Source: Oscillatoria sp. FACHB-1407 (GTDB taxonomy: Bacteria > Cyanobacteriota > Cyanobacteriia > Elainellales > Elainellaceae). From it: 64,000 bases of DNA. Below the pieces are notes generated by a model. That model had not been told where the DNA came from and ran no database searches. It saw nothing but the letters and a program-made list of their open reading frames with translations. Numbering within the stretch: the stretch's first letter is position 1; every line of letters starts with the position of its first letter. Shown here piece after piece: positions 1 to 7,794 of the stretch. Where the stretch lies: NCBI RefSeq assembly GCF_014697545.1, contig NZ_JACJSA010000006.1, positions 248,001 to 312,000 on the forward strand, given 5' to 3'. The translations under genes and the position numbers were made by a program.

Positions 1-1
1 T

Positions 2-250
2 CTCGTGACCCAGAAGACCTATCTCGCTGACCTGGAAGCTCTGGCTGTGGGGTGGCGAGAAGCAGGGTTGTCTCAGGAGGAAGCCATTGCTCAAACCACG
101 GTTCCTGCTGCTTATGCAGATTATCTGTTTCAGGGGCTATTTCCTAACAATTTAGAGGTTGCTTATCAGCAGATTGTTTTGGGACAGGATGATGCAGCGT
201 CGATTCAACAATACTTCGCGGCTCAACCGCCGCAATTGAAAGCTCTCTAA
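2..250 (+). CDS. C-terminal end of a probable MBL-fold metallo-hydrolase (5' end outside the window)
   Basis: The reading frame is open to the left window edge, so this is the last 82 or so codons of a longer gene; the GTG at position 5 is probably internal. The visible tail starts LVTQKTYLADLEAL and continues as an amphipathic helical segment. This resembles the C-terminal helices after the last metal ligand in glyoxalase-II-like MBL hydrolases (family pattern GHGPVVTKxYL). No metal-binding motif lies inside the window, so the family call is inference from this tail only. The gene is followed by about 170 bp that includes an R3 repeat, and then by the transporter gene on the same strand. Confidence 0.4.
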   Translation, partial: LVTQKTYLADLEALAVGWREAGLSQEEAIAQTTVPAAYADYLFQGLFPNNLEVAYQQIVLGQDDAASIQQYFAAQPPQLKAL

Positions 251-313
251 CCAACTTGCTAACACTGATAGGACTGACAATGTCCTGCGTGGACTAGACG
301 AACGAAGAAAATG

Positions 314-413
314 ATACCAATTTGAATTGGCTTCGCTGCACAGGATTCCGTAAGGGCGTTTCGCGAAACGCCCCTACCCCGTGATCTGCCACAATCAAAC
401 ATTAAATCGGTAT
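314..413. repeat. R3 dispersed repeat, copy 1 (MITE-like)
   Basis: A 100-bp element with inverted ends ATACCAATTT and AAATCGGTAT. In the middle is a perfect palindrome, GGCGTTTCGCGAAACGCC. A second copy with nearly the same sequence is at 46792-46883. It has no coding capacity and fills most of the gap before the CadD-like gene. Confidence 0.75.
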
Positions 414-421
414 GAGATGCT

Positions 422-1075
422 ATGGGCTGGATTACACAAGCTGTCATTACCGGAACAACTGCCTTTATTGCTACCAATATTGATGACATCGTTATCCTGA
501 TGTTGTTTTTTGCTCAGGTCAACACCACATTTCGCCCCCGACACATCATTATTGGTCAATACCTCGGATTTGCGGTTTTAATTCTGGCGAGTTTGCCGGG
601 TTTCTTTGGAGGGTTGTTGATTCCGCGAGAATGGATTGGATTATTAGGCTTTTTGCCGATCGCCATTGGATTAAAGCAGTGGTTCAGTCCAGATGACGAT
701 GATGCAGTAAAAACCGTATCCGACGAGCTAATGCATCCCACCGAAAAGTCATCCCTCTCCTTCAATTTGGCAAAGGTGCTGGCTCCTCAAAGCTATAGTG
801 TGGCAGCAGTTACTATTGCCAATGGTGGAGACAATATTGGTATATACATTCCACTTTTTGCCAACTCTAACTTAACAGTGTTAGGTATAACACTGATTGT
901 TTTTTTTGTGTTAATTGCTGTGTGGTGTGCTGTTGCCTATCGACTCGCCCACTTCCCAGCGATCGCTCATGTGTTAACTCGACATGGTCATGCGATCGTA
1001 CCATTTGTGTTAATCGGCTTGGGTATTTTCATTCTGGTGGAAAGTAAAACCTATCGACTTCTGAATTGGAGTTAA
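422..1075 (+). CDS. CadD-family cadmium resistance/cation transporter
   Basis: A 217-residue integral membrane protein. The N-terminal motif ATNIDDIVILMLFFAQ is the hallmark of the CadD/cadmium resistance transporter family (LysE-like fold): a short first helix followed by an Asp-Asp pair in the membrane. About six hydrophobic segments can be seen (roughly residues 5-30, 40-62, 66-85, 125-150, 155-178, 190-210), with an acidic loop (DDDDA) near residue 95. Known family members export Cd2+ or related cations, but cyanobacterial homologues are mostly uncharacterised, so the substrate is not certain. The ATG directly follows the R3 repeat. It appears monocistronic; the next gene is convergent. 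Confidence 0.85.
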   Translation: MGWITQAVITGTTAFIATNIDDIVILMLFFAQVNTTFRPRHIIIGQYLGFAVLILASLPGFFGGLLIPREWIGLLGFLPIAIGLKQWFSPDDDDAVKTVSDELMHPTEKSSLSFNLAKVLAPQSYSVAAVTIANGGDNIGIYIPLFANSNLTVLGITLIVFFVLIAVWCAVAYRLAHFPAIAHVLTRHGHAIVPFVLIGLGIFILVESKTYRLLNWS

Positions 1076-1118
1076 TTTCTGCATCCCACTCTGTCAGGTT
1101 CTACTCTGTCAGGTCACA

Positions 1119-1886
1119 CTATGCCATTAAAAAATAGAACATAACAACAAACATCAACACCACACTCACTTGCACAGCGGAGTCAACTTTTGTTAGCTCC
1201 TTCTTTTTACGCTGGGATCTCAGGCTAGAGCGAGTTGTAGCAGGTTGCGCGACGGGCAGACGATACCCCTCATCGAGCGTAATTTGTATCGTATCTACTG
1301 AAAGTTTCTCCAAAACTGGTTCTGGAGTACTTTCTGTAGAGTTGTGCGAGTCACGGTTTGTCTTATCTGATTCCGGAGGGGGTTCAACGGTCAACGATGG
1401 AGTTAACGAAGGCGGAACTAAAACAGGTTCCGGAATGGCTGTGGGCAGAGGAGAGGCAGGAGGTGCGATCGCGTCTACTTTCACAGCAACTGGTTCAGGC
1501 GTTTTTGGCTCAACCTGTTGGGTAACCACTGGGGCGGATACCGGAGTGGTGACGGTTTCAACGGAGGGTTGGGGGGATGGCTCTAGCAAAAACTCAGCAA
1601 TCCAATCCGGGAAGTCTTCATCAACTTGCCACGCATACAACCGAACTCCAACAACAGACGCAGGGCGAAGGCGCAAAATGCCACGTCGGGTAAAGGCGAT
1701 CGTGGCGTGTTGATTGAGTAGGCGAGGTGCTCGAAACATTAACTGAAGACACCCATCCTGTAAAATCGCCTTGACCCGAATTTTTTCCGAGATCAGCGCG
1801 TCATTCATCAGAACGGCGATCGCCGCTGCATCGCCTTGCTTCGCCCGTTCCATCAAAGCCTGTAAAACAGTCATGAGAGAAGCCAT
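1119..1886 (-). CDS. Hypothetical protein: cyanobacterial N-terminal domain, Pro/Thr-rich linker, C-terminal membrane anchor
   Basis: A protein of 255 residues. Residues 1-100 form a compact domain (MTVLQALMERAKQGDAAAIA, ending near DFPDWIAEFLL) of a type I recognise at the N-terminus of many cyanobacterial proteins with unknown role. Residues 105-225 are low complexity, rich in Pro, Thr, Val and Glu. A short basic patch (RSQRKKKELTK) comes before a C-terminal hydrophobic segment (residues 236-254), consistent with a tail anchor whose basic side faces the cytoplasm. The gene converges on the CadD-like gene with a 43-bp gap. I cannot assign a function. Confidence 0.7.
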   Translation of the reverse strand: MASLMTVLQALMERAKQGDAAAIAVLMNDALISEKIRVKAILQDGCLQLMFRAPRLLNQHATIAFTRRGILRLRPASVVGVRLYAWQVDEDFPDWIAEFLLEPSPQPSVETVTTPVSAPVVTQQVEPKTPEPVAVKVDAIAPPASPLPTAIPEPVLVPPSLTPSLTVEPPPESDKTNRDSHNSTESTPEPVLEKLSVDTIQITLDEGYRLPVAQPATTRSSLRSQRKKKELTKVDSAVQVSVVLMFVVMFYFLMA

Positions 1887-2233
1887 CCACCATTACAAAA
1901 CAATTCCCGATGGATATCCGGCAATTGCTTTGTCATATTATAGTACTTTTGTACGATAGACGTTGTCAAAATTTGGCATTCTCCACAGGTATAGCCGTAG
2001 CCACATTCGATGGGGCAGAGGCAAGTCAGAAGGCTTTCCTAGAATCAGGATTCGAATCATTGCCTCTGGGTGCATCTGACGGTTAGGGGAGTGGCGGTTA
2101 AAACCGCAGACTTCGGCGTGAGCCTCAGCCGAACGCTACCAGAACAAAGCCTGCCTACGCAGGTTTAAAACCTCAGTCCGCGTCGGCAGACTCCGCTCCA
2201 ATCGCCGCGAATTCATTCGCCAGGTTCAGTCCC
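1887..2233. other. Gene-free interval filled by repeats R2 and R1
   Basis: About 350 bp. It begins with an AT-rich stretch that should hold the promoter of the hypothetical gene, followed by a truncated R2 copy (1991-2066) and an R1 copy (2068-2250) that runs into the 3' end of the synthetase gene. Nothing else is recognised. Confidence 0.7.
1991..2066 (-). repeat. R2 dispersed repeat, truncated copy
   Basis: Reverse-orientation R2 that begins ATAGCCGTAGCCACATTCG and stops after CATTGCCT, where R1 starts. The usual last third (TTTGCCTTAAGCTTTCTGACC) is missing. Confidence 0.75.
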
Positions 2234-2250
2234 TCAATCACTAGATGCAC
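2068..2250 (+). repeat. R1 MITE-like repeat, copy 1
   Basis: R1 starts GGGTGCATCTGACGG, has the internal segment GGCGGTTAAAACCGCAGACT, and ends in CACTAGATGCA. The two ends are imperfect inverted repeats. The last 17 bp lie inside the synthetase ORF and provide its final codons and stop. Confidence 0.8.
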
Positions 2251-4975
2251 CTGATGCTGAGTTGTTTTGGGCTGTCTCTAACACTTGTTTGAGGGCAGAT
2301 GCCACTTTCGGCAACGCTTTGTAGTTAAATAGGTTGCCAAAGAAACCCGGAATTTGAATAGTATCAATGGCTTGGCTGGTCAAATCATGCCAACCCAGAG
2401 CAGAGCCAAAATGCCATGCTCGGACTTGTCGAGTTGCCCGCAAAAGTACGATGGAACCAGGGTAAACTTTAGGTCTGTATTGAGCTTTAGCGGTTCGATT
2501 AATTGCCTCCGCCCGAATGTATCGCATTTCGTGGGAGAGCGTCTCTCCCAGATTGGTAGTTAGGTGAGGTGCGCTGGATGCCTCCGCACGATGTTGTTTG
2601 GTTTCAGGTTGAGGATTGCTGGTTTCAGTTAAAACTGTTTGGCGATCGCGCTGCTGCAATTTTCGTTTCAACACTGTATTAATCCTCTCTGGCAATTGAC
2701 GCAATCCTCTCAGATTGCCGTGGTAGTAGTAGGATTTTTGCAGTTCAAACAGCGTTTTATGGACTGAATTTTGTAGCCTAAACCAGGAGGAGGTGGGCAG
2801 TGGTTTAGGAGCGTAGGAATCGATTAAGACAAAAAGAGCGATCGCTTCACCTTGAGCAAGCAATTGATGAGCTATTTCAAAGGCAACCACTCCGCCAAAA
2901 CAGTGTCCCCCAATGAAGTAAGGTCCGTGGGGTTGAACCGTACGCATCTCTTCAATACAGTGAGCCGCTAACGCCTCAACCGTGGTTTGAGTGACGGGTT
3001 TGCCATCTAAGTCAGGGCGTTGAAAGGCATAAAAGGGTTGATCAGATCCCAGCAAACGAGCTACGCCAGACCATTTCAGAGCATCCGCTGCACCGCCATG
3101 AAAGAATAAAGAAGGTTTGGTGCCGTTAGGTTGTACAGGGACAAGAGCCATCCAGGGCGATCGCGTCCCTTGTTCCAAAAGGACTGCCAATTCAGCAATG
3201 GTGGGAGCCTGTAATAGTGTTGCGACGGGGAGGTCATAGCCCAACTGCTGTTTGATATCGCTCAACAGTTGTACCGCCAGAAGGGAATGCCCTCCTAAAT
3301 CAAAGAAATTGTCATGAATTCCTACTTGTTCTAATTTCAACAACGTGCGCCAGATGACGGTTAATTTTTCTTCTAATGATGTTGTAGGAGCAACCAATGA
3401 TGTATCCAGATGGCGTTGTGTCCAATCCACTGGGGGCAGTCCAGCGCGATCGATTTTGCCGCTAGCGGTCAGGGGCATCTCGGTTAGCGCAACAAACACC
3501 AGAGGAACCATGTAATCTGGCAGCGTCTGAGTGAGTGCTCGTCGTAGGCGGGTGGTTGAGGGGGCAGGCTCTGCCTGAGGAATAAAATAAGCAACCAATT
3601 GCTGTTCGCCATTGGCATCTGGTTGAGCAACAACCACAGCCTGTTTTATCGAACCAAGCTCTAACAAAGCGACTTCAATCTCGGATGGCTCAACCCGATA
3701 GCCTCGAATTTTGAGCATAAAGTCTTTGCGCCCTAAAAACTCCAGACAACCATCGGGACGCAGGCGACCCAAATCGCGGGTGAAATAGATTTGTGTTCCA
3801 TCTCCAGTGGGACTGGGTAAAAACTTCTGACGAGTTAACTCGGGGTTGCGCCAGTATCCCGCTGAAAGATAACGACTTTTAACGACAATTTCTCCTACTT
3901 CATTGATGTCAACGGGTTGACCTGTCTCATCTACTAAATAAACCTCTTTATCTTCAATGGCGTAACCAACTGGGACGACAGGGCTATTAATTTCCGTGTG
4001 GCGATCGATGATAAAACGGCGAATCATGCCTGTTTCGGTTGAAGAGAGCCGTTGGATGAGGATGCAGTCTTCTGGAAAGTAGCGTCTAAACCGCTCTACA
4101 TCGCGCCTGAATAACTTACCCGATGGAATGATCTGGCGTAACTTGGGAAATGTTTCTTCACCTGTTAACCAATCCAATAACTGTTGAAATAGCATCACCG
4201 GAAGATGAAATATGGTAATTCCCTCATGCGTGAGCCAATTTACTAAAGTATCTAGCCCTGCCCCTTTAACGTTATACAAACACAATGTTGCTCCATTTAA
4301 AAGAGCATTAAAAATATCAGAGATAGAAGCCCCAAAACTGCAAGAATACAGAAGCGAAATTTTATCGCCTGTGTGAATTTTGTAGTCGTTGGTTTCCAAC
4401 CAGATGCGATGTAGAATTTCGCGATGGGGACGAGCAACCCCTTTTGCTTTTCCCGTTGAGCCGGAGGTATAAAAAATTCCCGCGAGGGTATCACCGTTAA
4501 TCGGTACATCAACCTCATCAGAAATCTCTGTATCCAGTTCGTCAATGTTGAGAATTTGATAAGTGGTTTGTGTGGATACTAATTCCTGTGCCAGAGCGAG
4601 ATTTTGGCTATTTGTGAGAATTAATTCACCCTGCAAATCACTCAAGATTTGACTTAACCGGAATTGTGGATAGGACGGGTCTAACGCAACATAGGCTTTG
4701 CCCGATATCAGTGTACCGAGCATTGCAGTCATCATCGCCGCATCATGCTCTAATAACAGGGCAATCGGTTCCTCACCTTGTCCTCGTTGACGCAAAATGG
4801 CATGAGCGATTTGATTGGCGTTGTGATGAAACTCAGTGTAGGTCAGTTGGTGGCGATCGCTCTGAATGGCGATATGGTCAGGAAATCGGTTGACCACATA
4901 TCTGAAGCGATGGGCAATCGATCGCTCAATTTCATCTTTGGCAAAACCAATGAAGGTATGAGTTTGAGTCATCAT
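2234..4975 (-). CDS. Stand-alone NRPS-like enzyme, domains A-PCP-TE
   Basis: A 913-residue enzyme expected to adenylate a carboxylic acid, load it on a carrier domain and release it. Domains: adenylation about 20-510 (A3 TSGSTGKAKGV near 169; A10 GKIDRAGLP near 505); carrier about 530-605 (phosphopantetheine Ser in GGHSLL near 560); thioesterase about 630-895. There is no condensation domain. The A4 motif is SFGASISD, so the Asp that pairs with the alpha-amino group is Gly, and A5 is LSSTETG rather than YGPTE. By eye the code is roughly G-A-S-H-I-S-R-M-I-K. The thioesterase nucleophile motif is GGHCFGG (Cys for Ser), and the usual His region reads IPGFFGNLF without His. It is the last gene of a probable operon with a methyltransferase (88-bp gap) and an ABC importer. 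An R1 repeat overlaps the stop. The substrate is unknown; an aryl, hydroxy or keto acid is more likely than a standard amino acid. Confidence 0.88.
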   Translation of the reverse strand: MMTQTHTFIGFAKDEIERSIAHRFRYVVNRFPDHIAIQSDRHQLTYTEFHHNANQIAHAILRQRGQGEEPIALLLEHDAAMMTAMLGTLISGKAYVALDPSYPQFRLSQILSDLQGELILTNSQNLALAQELVSTQTTYQILNIDELDTEISDEVDVPINGDTLAGIFYTSGSTGKAKGVARPHREILHRIWLETNDYKIHTGDKISLLYSCSFGASISDIFNALLNGATLCLYNVKGAGLDTLVNWLTHEGITIFHLPVMLFQQLLDWLTGEETFPKLRQIIPSGKLFRRDVERFRRYFPEDCILIQRLSSTETGMIRRFIIDRHTEINSPVVPVGYAIEDKEVYLVDETGQPVDINEVGEIVVKSRYLSAGYWRNPELTRQKFLPSPTGDGTQIYFTRDLGRLRPDGCLEFLGRKDFMLKIRGYRVEPSEIEVALLELGSIKQAVVVAQPDANGEQQLVAYFIPQAEPAPSTTRLRRALTQTLPDYMVPLVFVALTEMPLTASGKIDRAGLPPVDWTQRHLDTSLVAPTTSLEEKLTVIWRTLLKLEQVGIHDNFFDLGGHSLLAVQLLSDIKQQLGYDLPVATLLQAPTIAELAVLLEQGTRSPWMALVPVQPNGTKPSLFFHGGAADALKWSGVARLLGSDQPFYAFQRPDLDGKPVTQTTVEALAAHCIEEMRTVQPHGPYFIGGHCFGGVVAFEIAHQLLAQGEAIALFVLIDSYAPKPLPTSSWFRLQNSVHKTLFELQKSYYYHGNLRGLRQLPERINTVLKRKLQQRDRQTVLTETSNPQPETKQHRAEASSAPHLTTNLGETLSHEMRYIRAEAINRTAKAQYRPKVYPGSIVLLRATRQVRAWHFGSALGWHDLTSQAIDTIQIPGFFGNLFNYKALPKVASALKQVLETAQNNSASGASSD

Positions 4976-5063
4976 GGTGTTCAGTCCAATGCTCTAAGGG
5001 TTGATTCATCCGATTGGTAGAACAGGACACCCATTTTGAATCAAAGCAACCGATGCTAAAGGT

Positions 5064-5831
5064 CTACCCTTGAGTAGAATCCTGCATTTGTCCGAGATGC
5101 AACTCCGTCTCAAAAGAAACTGTAATGCGATCGCCAGAGCAAAACTGCTCAAACATACTCCTGACGCAACTGACAAACGTTTGATATAGGGGATGATCCT
5201 CGTTTGGTGCAGGCGACAGTGACGACAATCGCCCTAAAAACTCTTCCCATGTCTCATCTCTAAAGCTGGGAAAGGCTAATCTCAAAACGTTTTCATGCCC
5301 ATAATAGAAACTCAGTGGCACCCGTTCTCGCTCAAATTTGTCTGCCTTGACAGCCCACCCATTTTCTTCGACCCGTAACGCTTTAAACACCTTCAGCAAT
5401 GCCTGATCCGTACACGGATTTTGCAGAATAGCGAGCCATCCTCCCGGTTTGAGAATTCGCAAAAACTCCTGGCGGGTTTGAGTCGGTTGAAACCAGTGAA
5501 TCGCTCGCCCTACGACAATTAAATCAACGGATTGGTCGGGTAAGGTGGTTGCTTCTGATAAACCGTTGATGTTGAAAAAGCTTGGATAATGCCCCAACTG
5601 TTCAGCGGCGATCGCCCTCATTTCATCACTCGGTTCAATGGCAAACACCTGCTTGACCCGCTCTACAAAGTGTTGGCTCACCATGCCCGTACCCGACCCC
5701 ACATCAGCCACAGCCGATTCTGCTGTCAGTTGACATCTGTCAACAATCGTAGCGATCGCATCGGGGACATAATCCCAGCGATAGCGAATGTATTTCTCTG
5801 CTTTTGTTGAAAATCGGCTAATGGTATCCAT
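5064..5831 (-). CDS. Class I SAM-dependent methyltransferase
   Basis: A soluble enzyme of 255 residues. The SAM-binding motif I, AVADVGSGTGMVSQHF, lies near residues 40-55. The acidic end of strand 2 is AIEPSDEM, and the post-I region is IVVGRAIHWFQPTQT, typical of the Methyltransf_11/UbiE-like group. HWF is also common in trans-aconitate-like and small-molecule methyltransferases. It lies 34 bp downstream of the ABC receptor gene and 88 bp upstream of the A-PCP-TE synthetase on the same strand, so it probably methylates the substrate or product of that enzyme. This role is inferred from context only. Confidence 0.85.
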   Translation of the reverse strand: MDTISRFSTKAEKYIRYRWDYVPDAIATIVDRCQLTAESAVADVGSGTGMVSQHFVERVKQVFAIEPSDEMRAIAAEQLGHYPSFFNINGLSEATTLPDQSVDLIVVGRAIHWFQPTQTRQEFLRILKPGGWLAILQNPCTDQALLKVFKALRVEENGWAVKADKFERERVPLSFYYGHENVLRLAFPSFRDETWEEFLGRLSSLSPAPNEDHPLYQTFVSCVRSMFEQFCSGDRITVSFETELHLGQMQDSTQG

Positions 5832-5865
5832 CGTGGATGATCAATTGTTTGCAAATGAGATGTGG

Positions 5866-6903
5866 CTATTGGGGATTGTTATACAAGCCTGCGATAAAAC
5901 CGTTGGTTTCCAATTCTTTCACAATCGTCAAATCCACTACATCCTCTGGCTTTGTATTCGCAGCGTTGGCATTTTCAGCTTCTAACTGCGTCAGCAGGGT
6001 CTGAATGCCTTCAACACTGGGATAGGGTATCTGAGGCAGGTAGTTTTGCACTAAAACGTCGTAAGCTTCTACCAGGGATGGCTCATCTTCTTGAGGGTCA
6101 AGCAGCATATATTTTGCCATCACTTCCATCGTGCCAGATTTATCGGTTTGCATCAGGGCGATCGCCTCAGTAACTGCTTTCATTACACCTGAAACAACCG
6201 CTCGGTTTGACTCAATATACGTCCGGGTCGTCACGATTCCAGTGTGTTGATAGGGAATATCAAGTTTAGACATCTCAACTAAAACTTGATACCCCTTTTC
6301 CTTGGCTTCGATTGTTTCAGGGACGGATACTACCGTACCCACAACTTGCCCTGTTTCCATAGCGGCTAATCGTTCTCCCTGTCCACCAACCGCCAAAATC
6401 GTGACATCTTCATCGGGCTTTAAGTTCAGCGTCCTCAAAATCTCACGAATTGCTGCATCGGAAGCACTTCCGGGCTTACTCACAGCTAAGGCTTTGCCCC
6501 TCAGATCTTCAGCTGTCTTAATGTTGGGGGTCACCATGAGTGAATAGGGATAGGTATTGATGATTCCTCCGACAAACACTAAATCTTCACCCGCAACGAC
6601 CGCATTTACGACTGCTGAGCCTGCAATTTGGCAAACTTCCGTATTGCCAGTCAGCACGGCAGTAGTCGCATCTGACCCCCCTTCAATGGATGACAGGCTC
6701 ACCTTGACACTGTGCTTTTCAAATAGCCCTTTGTCCTGAGCGTACCAGGTCACAATTTGAGTTCCTGAAATGCCGCTGTAGCACATATTAATAGATGTAT
6801 TTGCAGTAGCAGTGTCAGTTGAAGTAGTAGCTTGATTTGTGCAAGATACGACTACAACAGCAAAGAGTGTCAGAATTGCAGACCACCAGTATTTTGCTTT
6901 CAT
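5866..6903 (-). CDS. ABC importer substrate-binding lipoprotein (NMT1/SsuA-like)
   Basis: A protein of 345 residues with a lipoprotein signal peptide: Lys near the start, a hydrophobic stretch (ILTLFAVVVV) and a lipobox VVSC with Cys21, followed by a Thr/Ala-rich linker. The mature part is a periplasmic-binding-protein type 2 fold of the NMT1/THI5/SsuA class. Typical pieces are YAQDKGLFEKHSVKVSL, GSDATTAVLTGNTEVCQIAG, and a long run of short helices toward the C-terminus. Families with this fold bind sulfonates, nitrate, bicarbonate, thiamine precursors or aromatic acids; the sequence alone does not tell which. It sits 51 bp after its permease gene, in the operon with the synthetase. Confidence 0.88.
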   Translation of the reverse strand: MKAKYWWSAILTLFAVVVVSCTNQATTSTDTATANTSINMCYSGISGTQIVTWYAQDKGLFEKHSVKVSLSSIEGGSDATTAVLTGNTEVCQIAGSAVVNAVVAGEDLVFVGGIINTYPYSLMVTPNIKTAEDLRGKALAVSKPGSASDAAIREILRTLNLKPDEDVTILAVGGQGERLAAMETGQVVGTVVSVPETIEAKEKGYQVLVEMSKLDIPYQHTGIVTTRTYIESNRAVVSGVMKAVTEAIALMQTDKSGTMEVMAKYMLLDPQEDEPSLVEAYDVLVQNYLPQIPYPSVEGIQTLLTQLEAENANAANTKPEDVVDLTIVKELETNGFIAGLYNNPQ

Positions 6904-6954
6904 AGTGAGTTGGGAAGTGTGATGGGTGAGCAGAGAAATTTGATGAAGGGAAAA

Positions 6955-7779
6955 TTAGGGCGATCGCCATCGCTCAAAACGAGTTTCTAGAAGTTTGAGT
7001 AATTCCGTTAAAACGTAACCTGTCAGAGCCAGAACAAAAATGCCAACGAACACCTTATCCGTTTGGAAAGTTGCCCCTGCTCTCCGGATCATGTGACCCA
7101 CCCCCGCTTGGGCTGCAACCAGTTCTCCCACCACAACCCCAACCAATCCTCGACCGACGGCTAGGCGCATTCCCGCAATGATAAAGGGAATGGAGCTAGG
7201 CACCGCCAGAGTCGTAAAGATTTGGTAGTCATTTGCGCCAAACGAACGGGCGCACTTCAGTAAATTGGCATCAATGGTTCTCATACCTGACAACACATTG
7301 ATCAAGATGGGAAAGACTGCTCCTAGAAAAACAACAGCAATTTTTGAACTGATGCCGATGCCTAACCACAAAATCAGCAGAGGGAGCAACGCAACACGGG
7401 GTGTGGCGTAGAGTGTTGAGATAAATGGATCAAAGGCTGCAAATAGACGACGATACCAACCGAGACAAATTCCCAATGGAATGCCAACCGCAACCGCCAG
7501 AGTAAACCCAGCGATGAACTCGGTCGCGCTCACCTGAATGTCGTACCAGAACCCGTTGGCAAACAACCACTGTGCTGCTTTGACAATACGACTGGGGGAA
7601 CTGGTAAAGAGCGGTTTGACGATTCCCAAGTGAGGCAGGAGTTCCCAAATGATCAAAAAAATCGTCAGGGTCATTAATGCTAGAAGGGTGTTTTCATGGC
7701 GTTGCAAGCATCTCTGCCATGGATGTTTACCCTGTTCTAATTGAGTGGGGTTCAGTGGCTCCCGACGAAATTTGCTCAT
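6955..7779 (-). CDS. ABC importer permease (SsuC/TauC-like)
   Basis: A protein of 274 residues with six predicted membrane helices, the first at about residues 34-54. The EAA-type loop is recognisable at LLKCARSFGANDYQIFTTLAVPSSIPFIIAGMRL without its full consensus, as is usual in the SsuC/TauC/NrtB group of BPD_transp_1 permeases. Conserved SRIVKAAQWL and TPRVALLPLLILWLGIG segments support the family. The gene starts 15 bp after the ATPase stop. The N-terminal 30 residues are cytoplasmic and basic. Confidence 0.9.
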   Translation of the reverse strand: MSKFRREPLNPTQLEQGKHPWQRCLQRHENTLLALMTLTIFLIIWELLPHLGIVKPLFTSSPSRIVKAAQWLFANGFWYDIQVSATEFIAGFTLAVAVGIPLGICLGWYRRLFAAFDPFISTLYATPRVALLPLLILWLGIGISSKIAVVFLGAVFPILINVLSGMRTIDANLLKCARSFGANDYQIFTTLAVPSSIPFIIAGMRLAVGRGLVGVVVGELVAAQAGVGHMIRRAGATFQTDKVFVGIFVLALTGYVLTELLKLLETRFERWRSP

Positions 7780-7794
7780 AGCCGTTTCAAATCT

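Noticed and set aside
2049-2060. GGATTCGAATC, which looks like a tRNA T-loop
   Set aside because: It is part of R2, and no tRNA cloverleaf can be formed around it; other R2 copies have the same segment.
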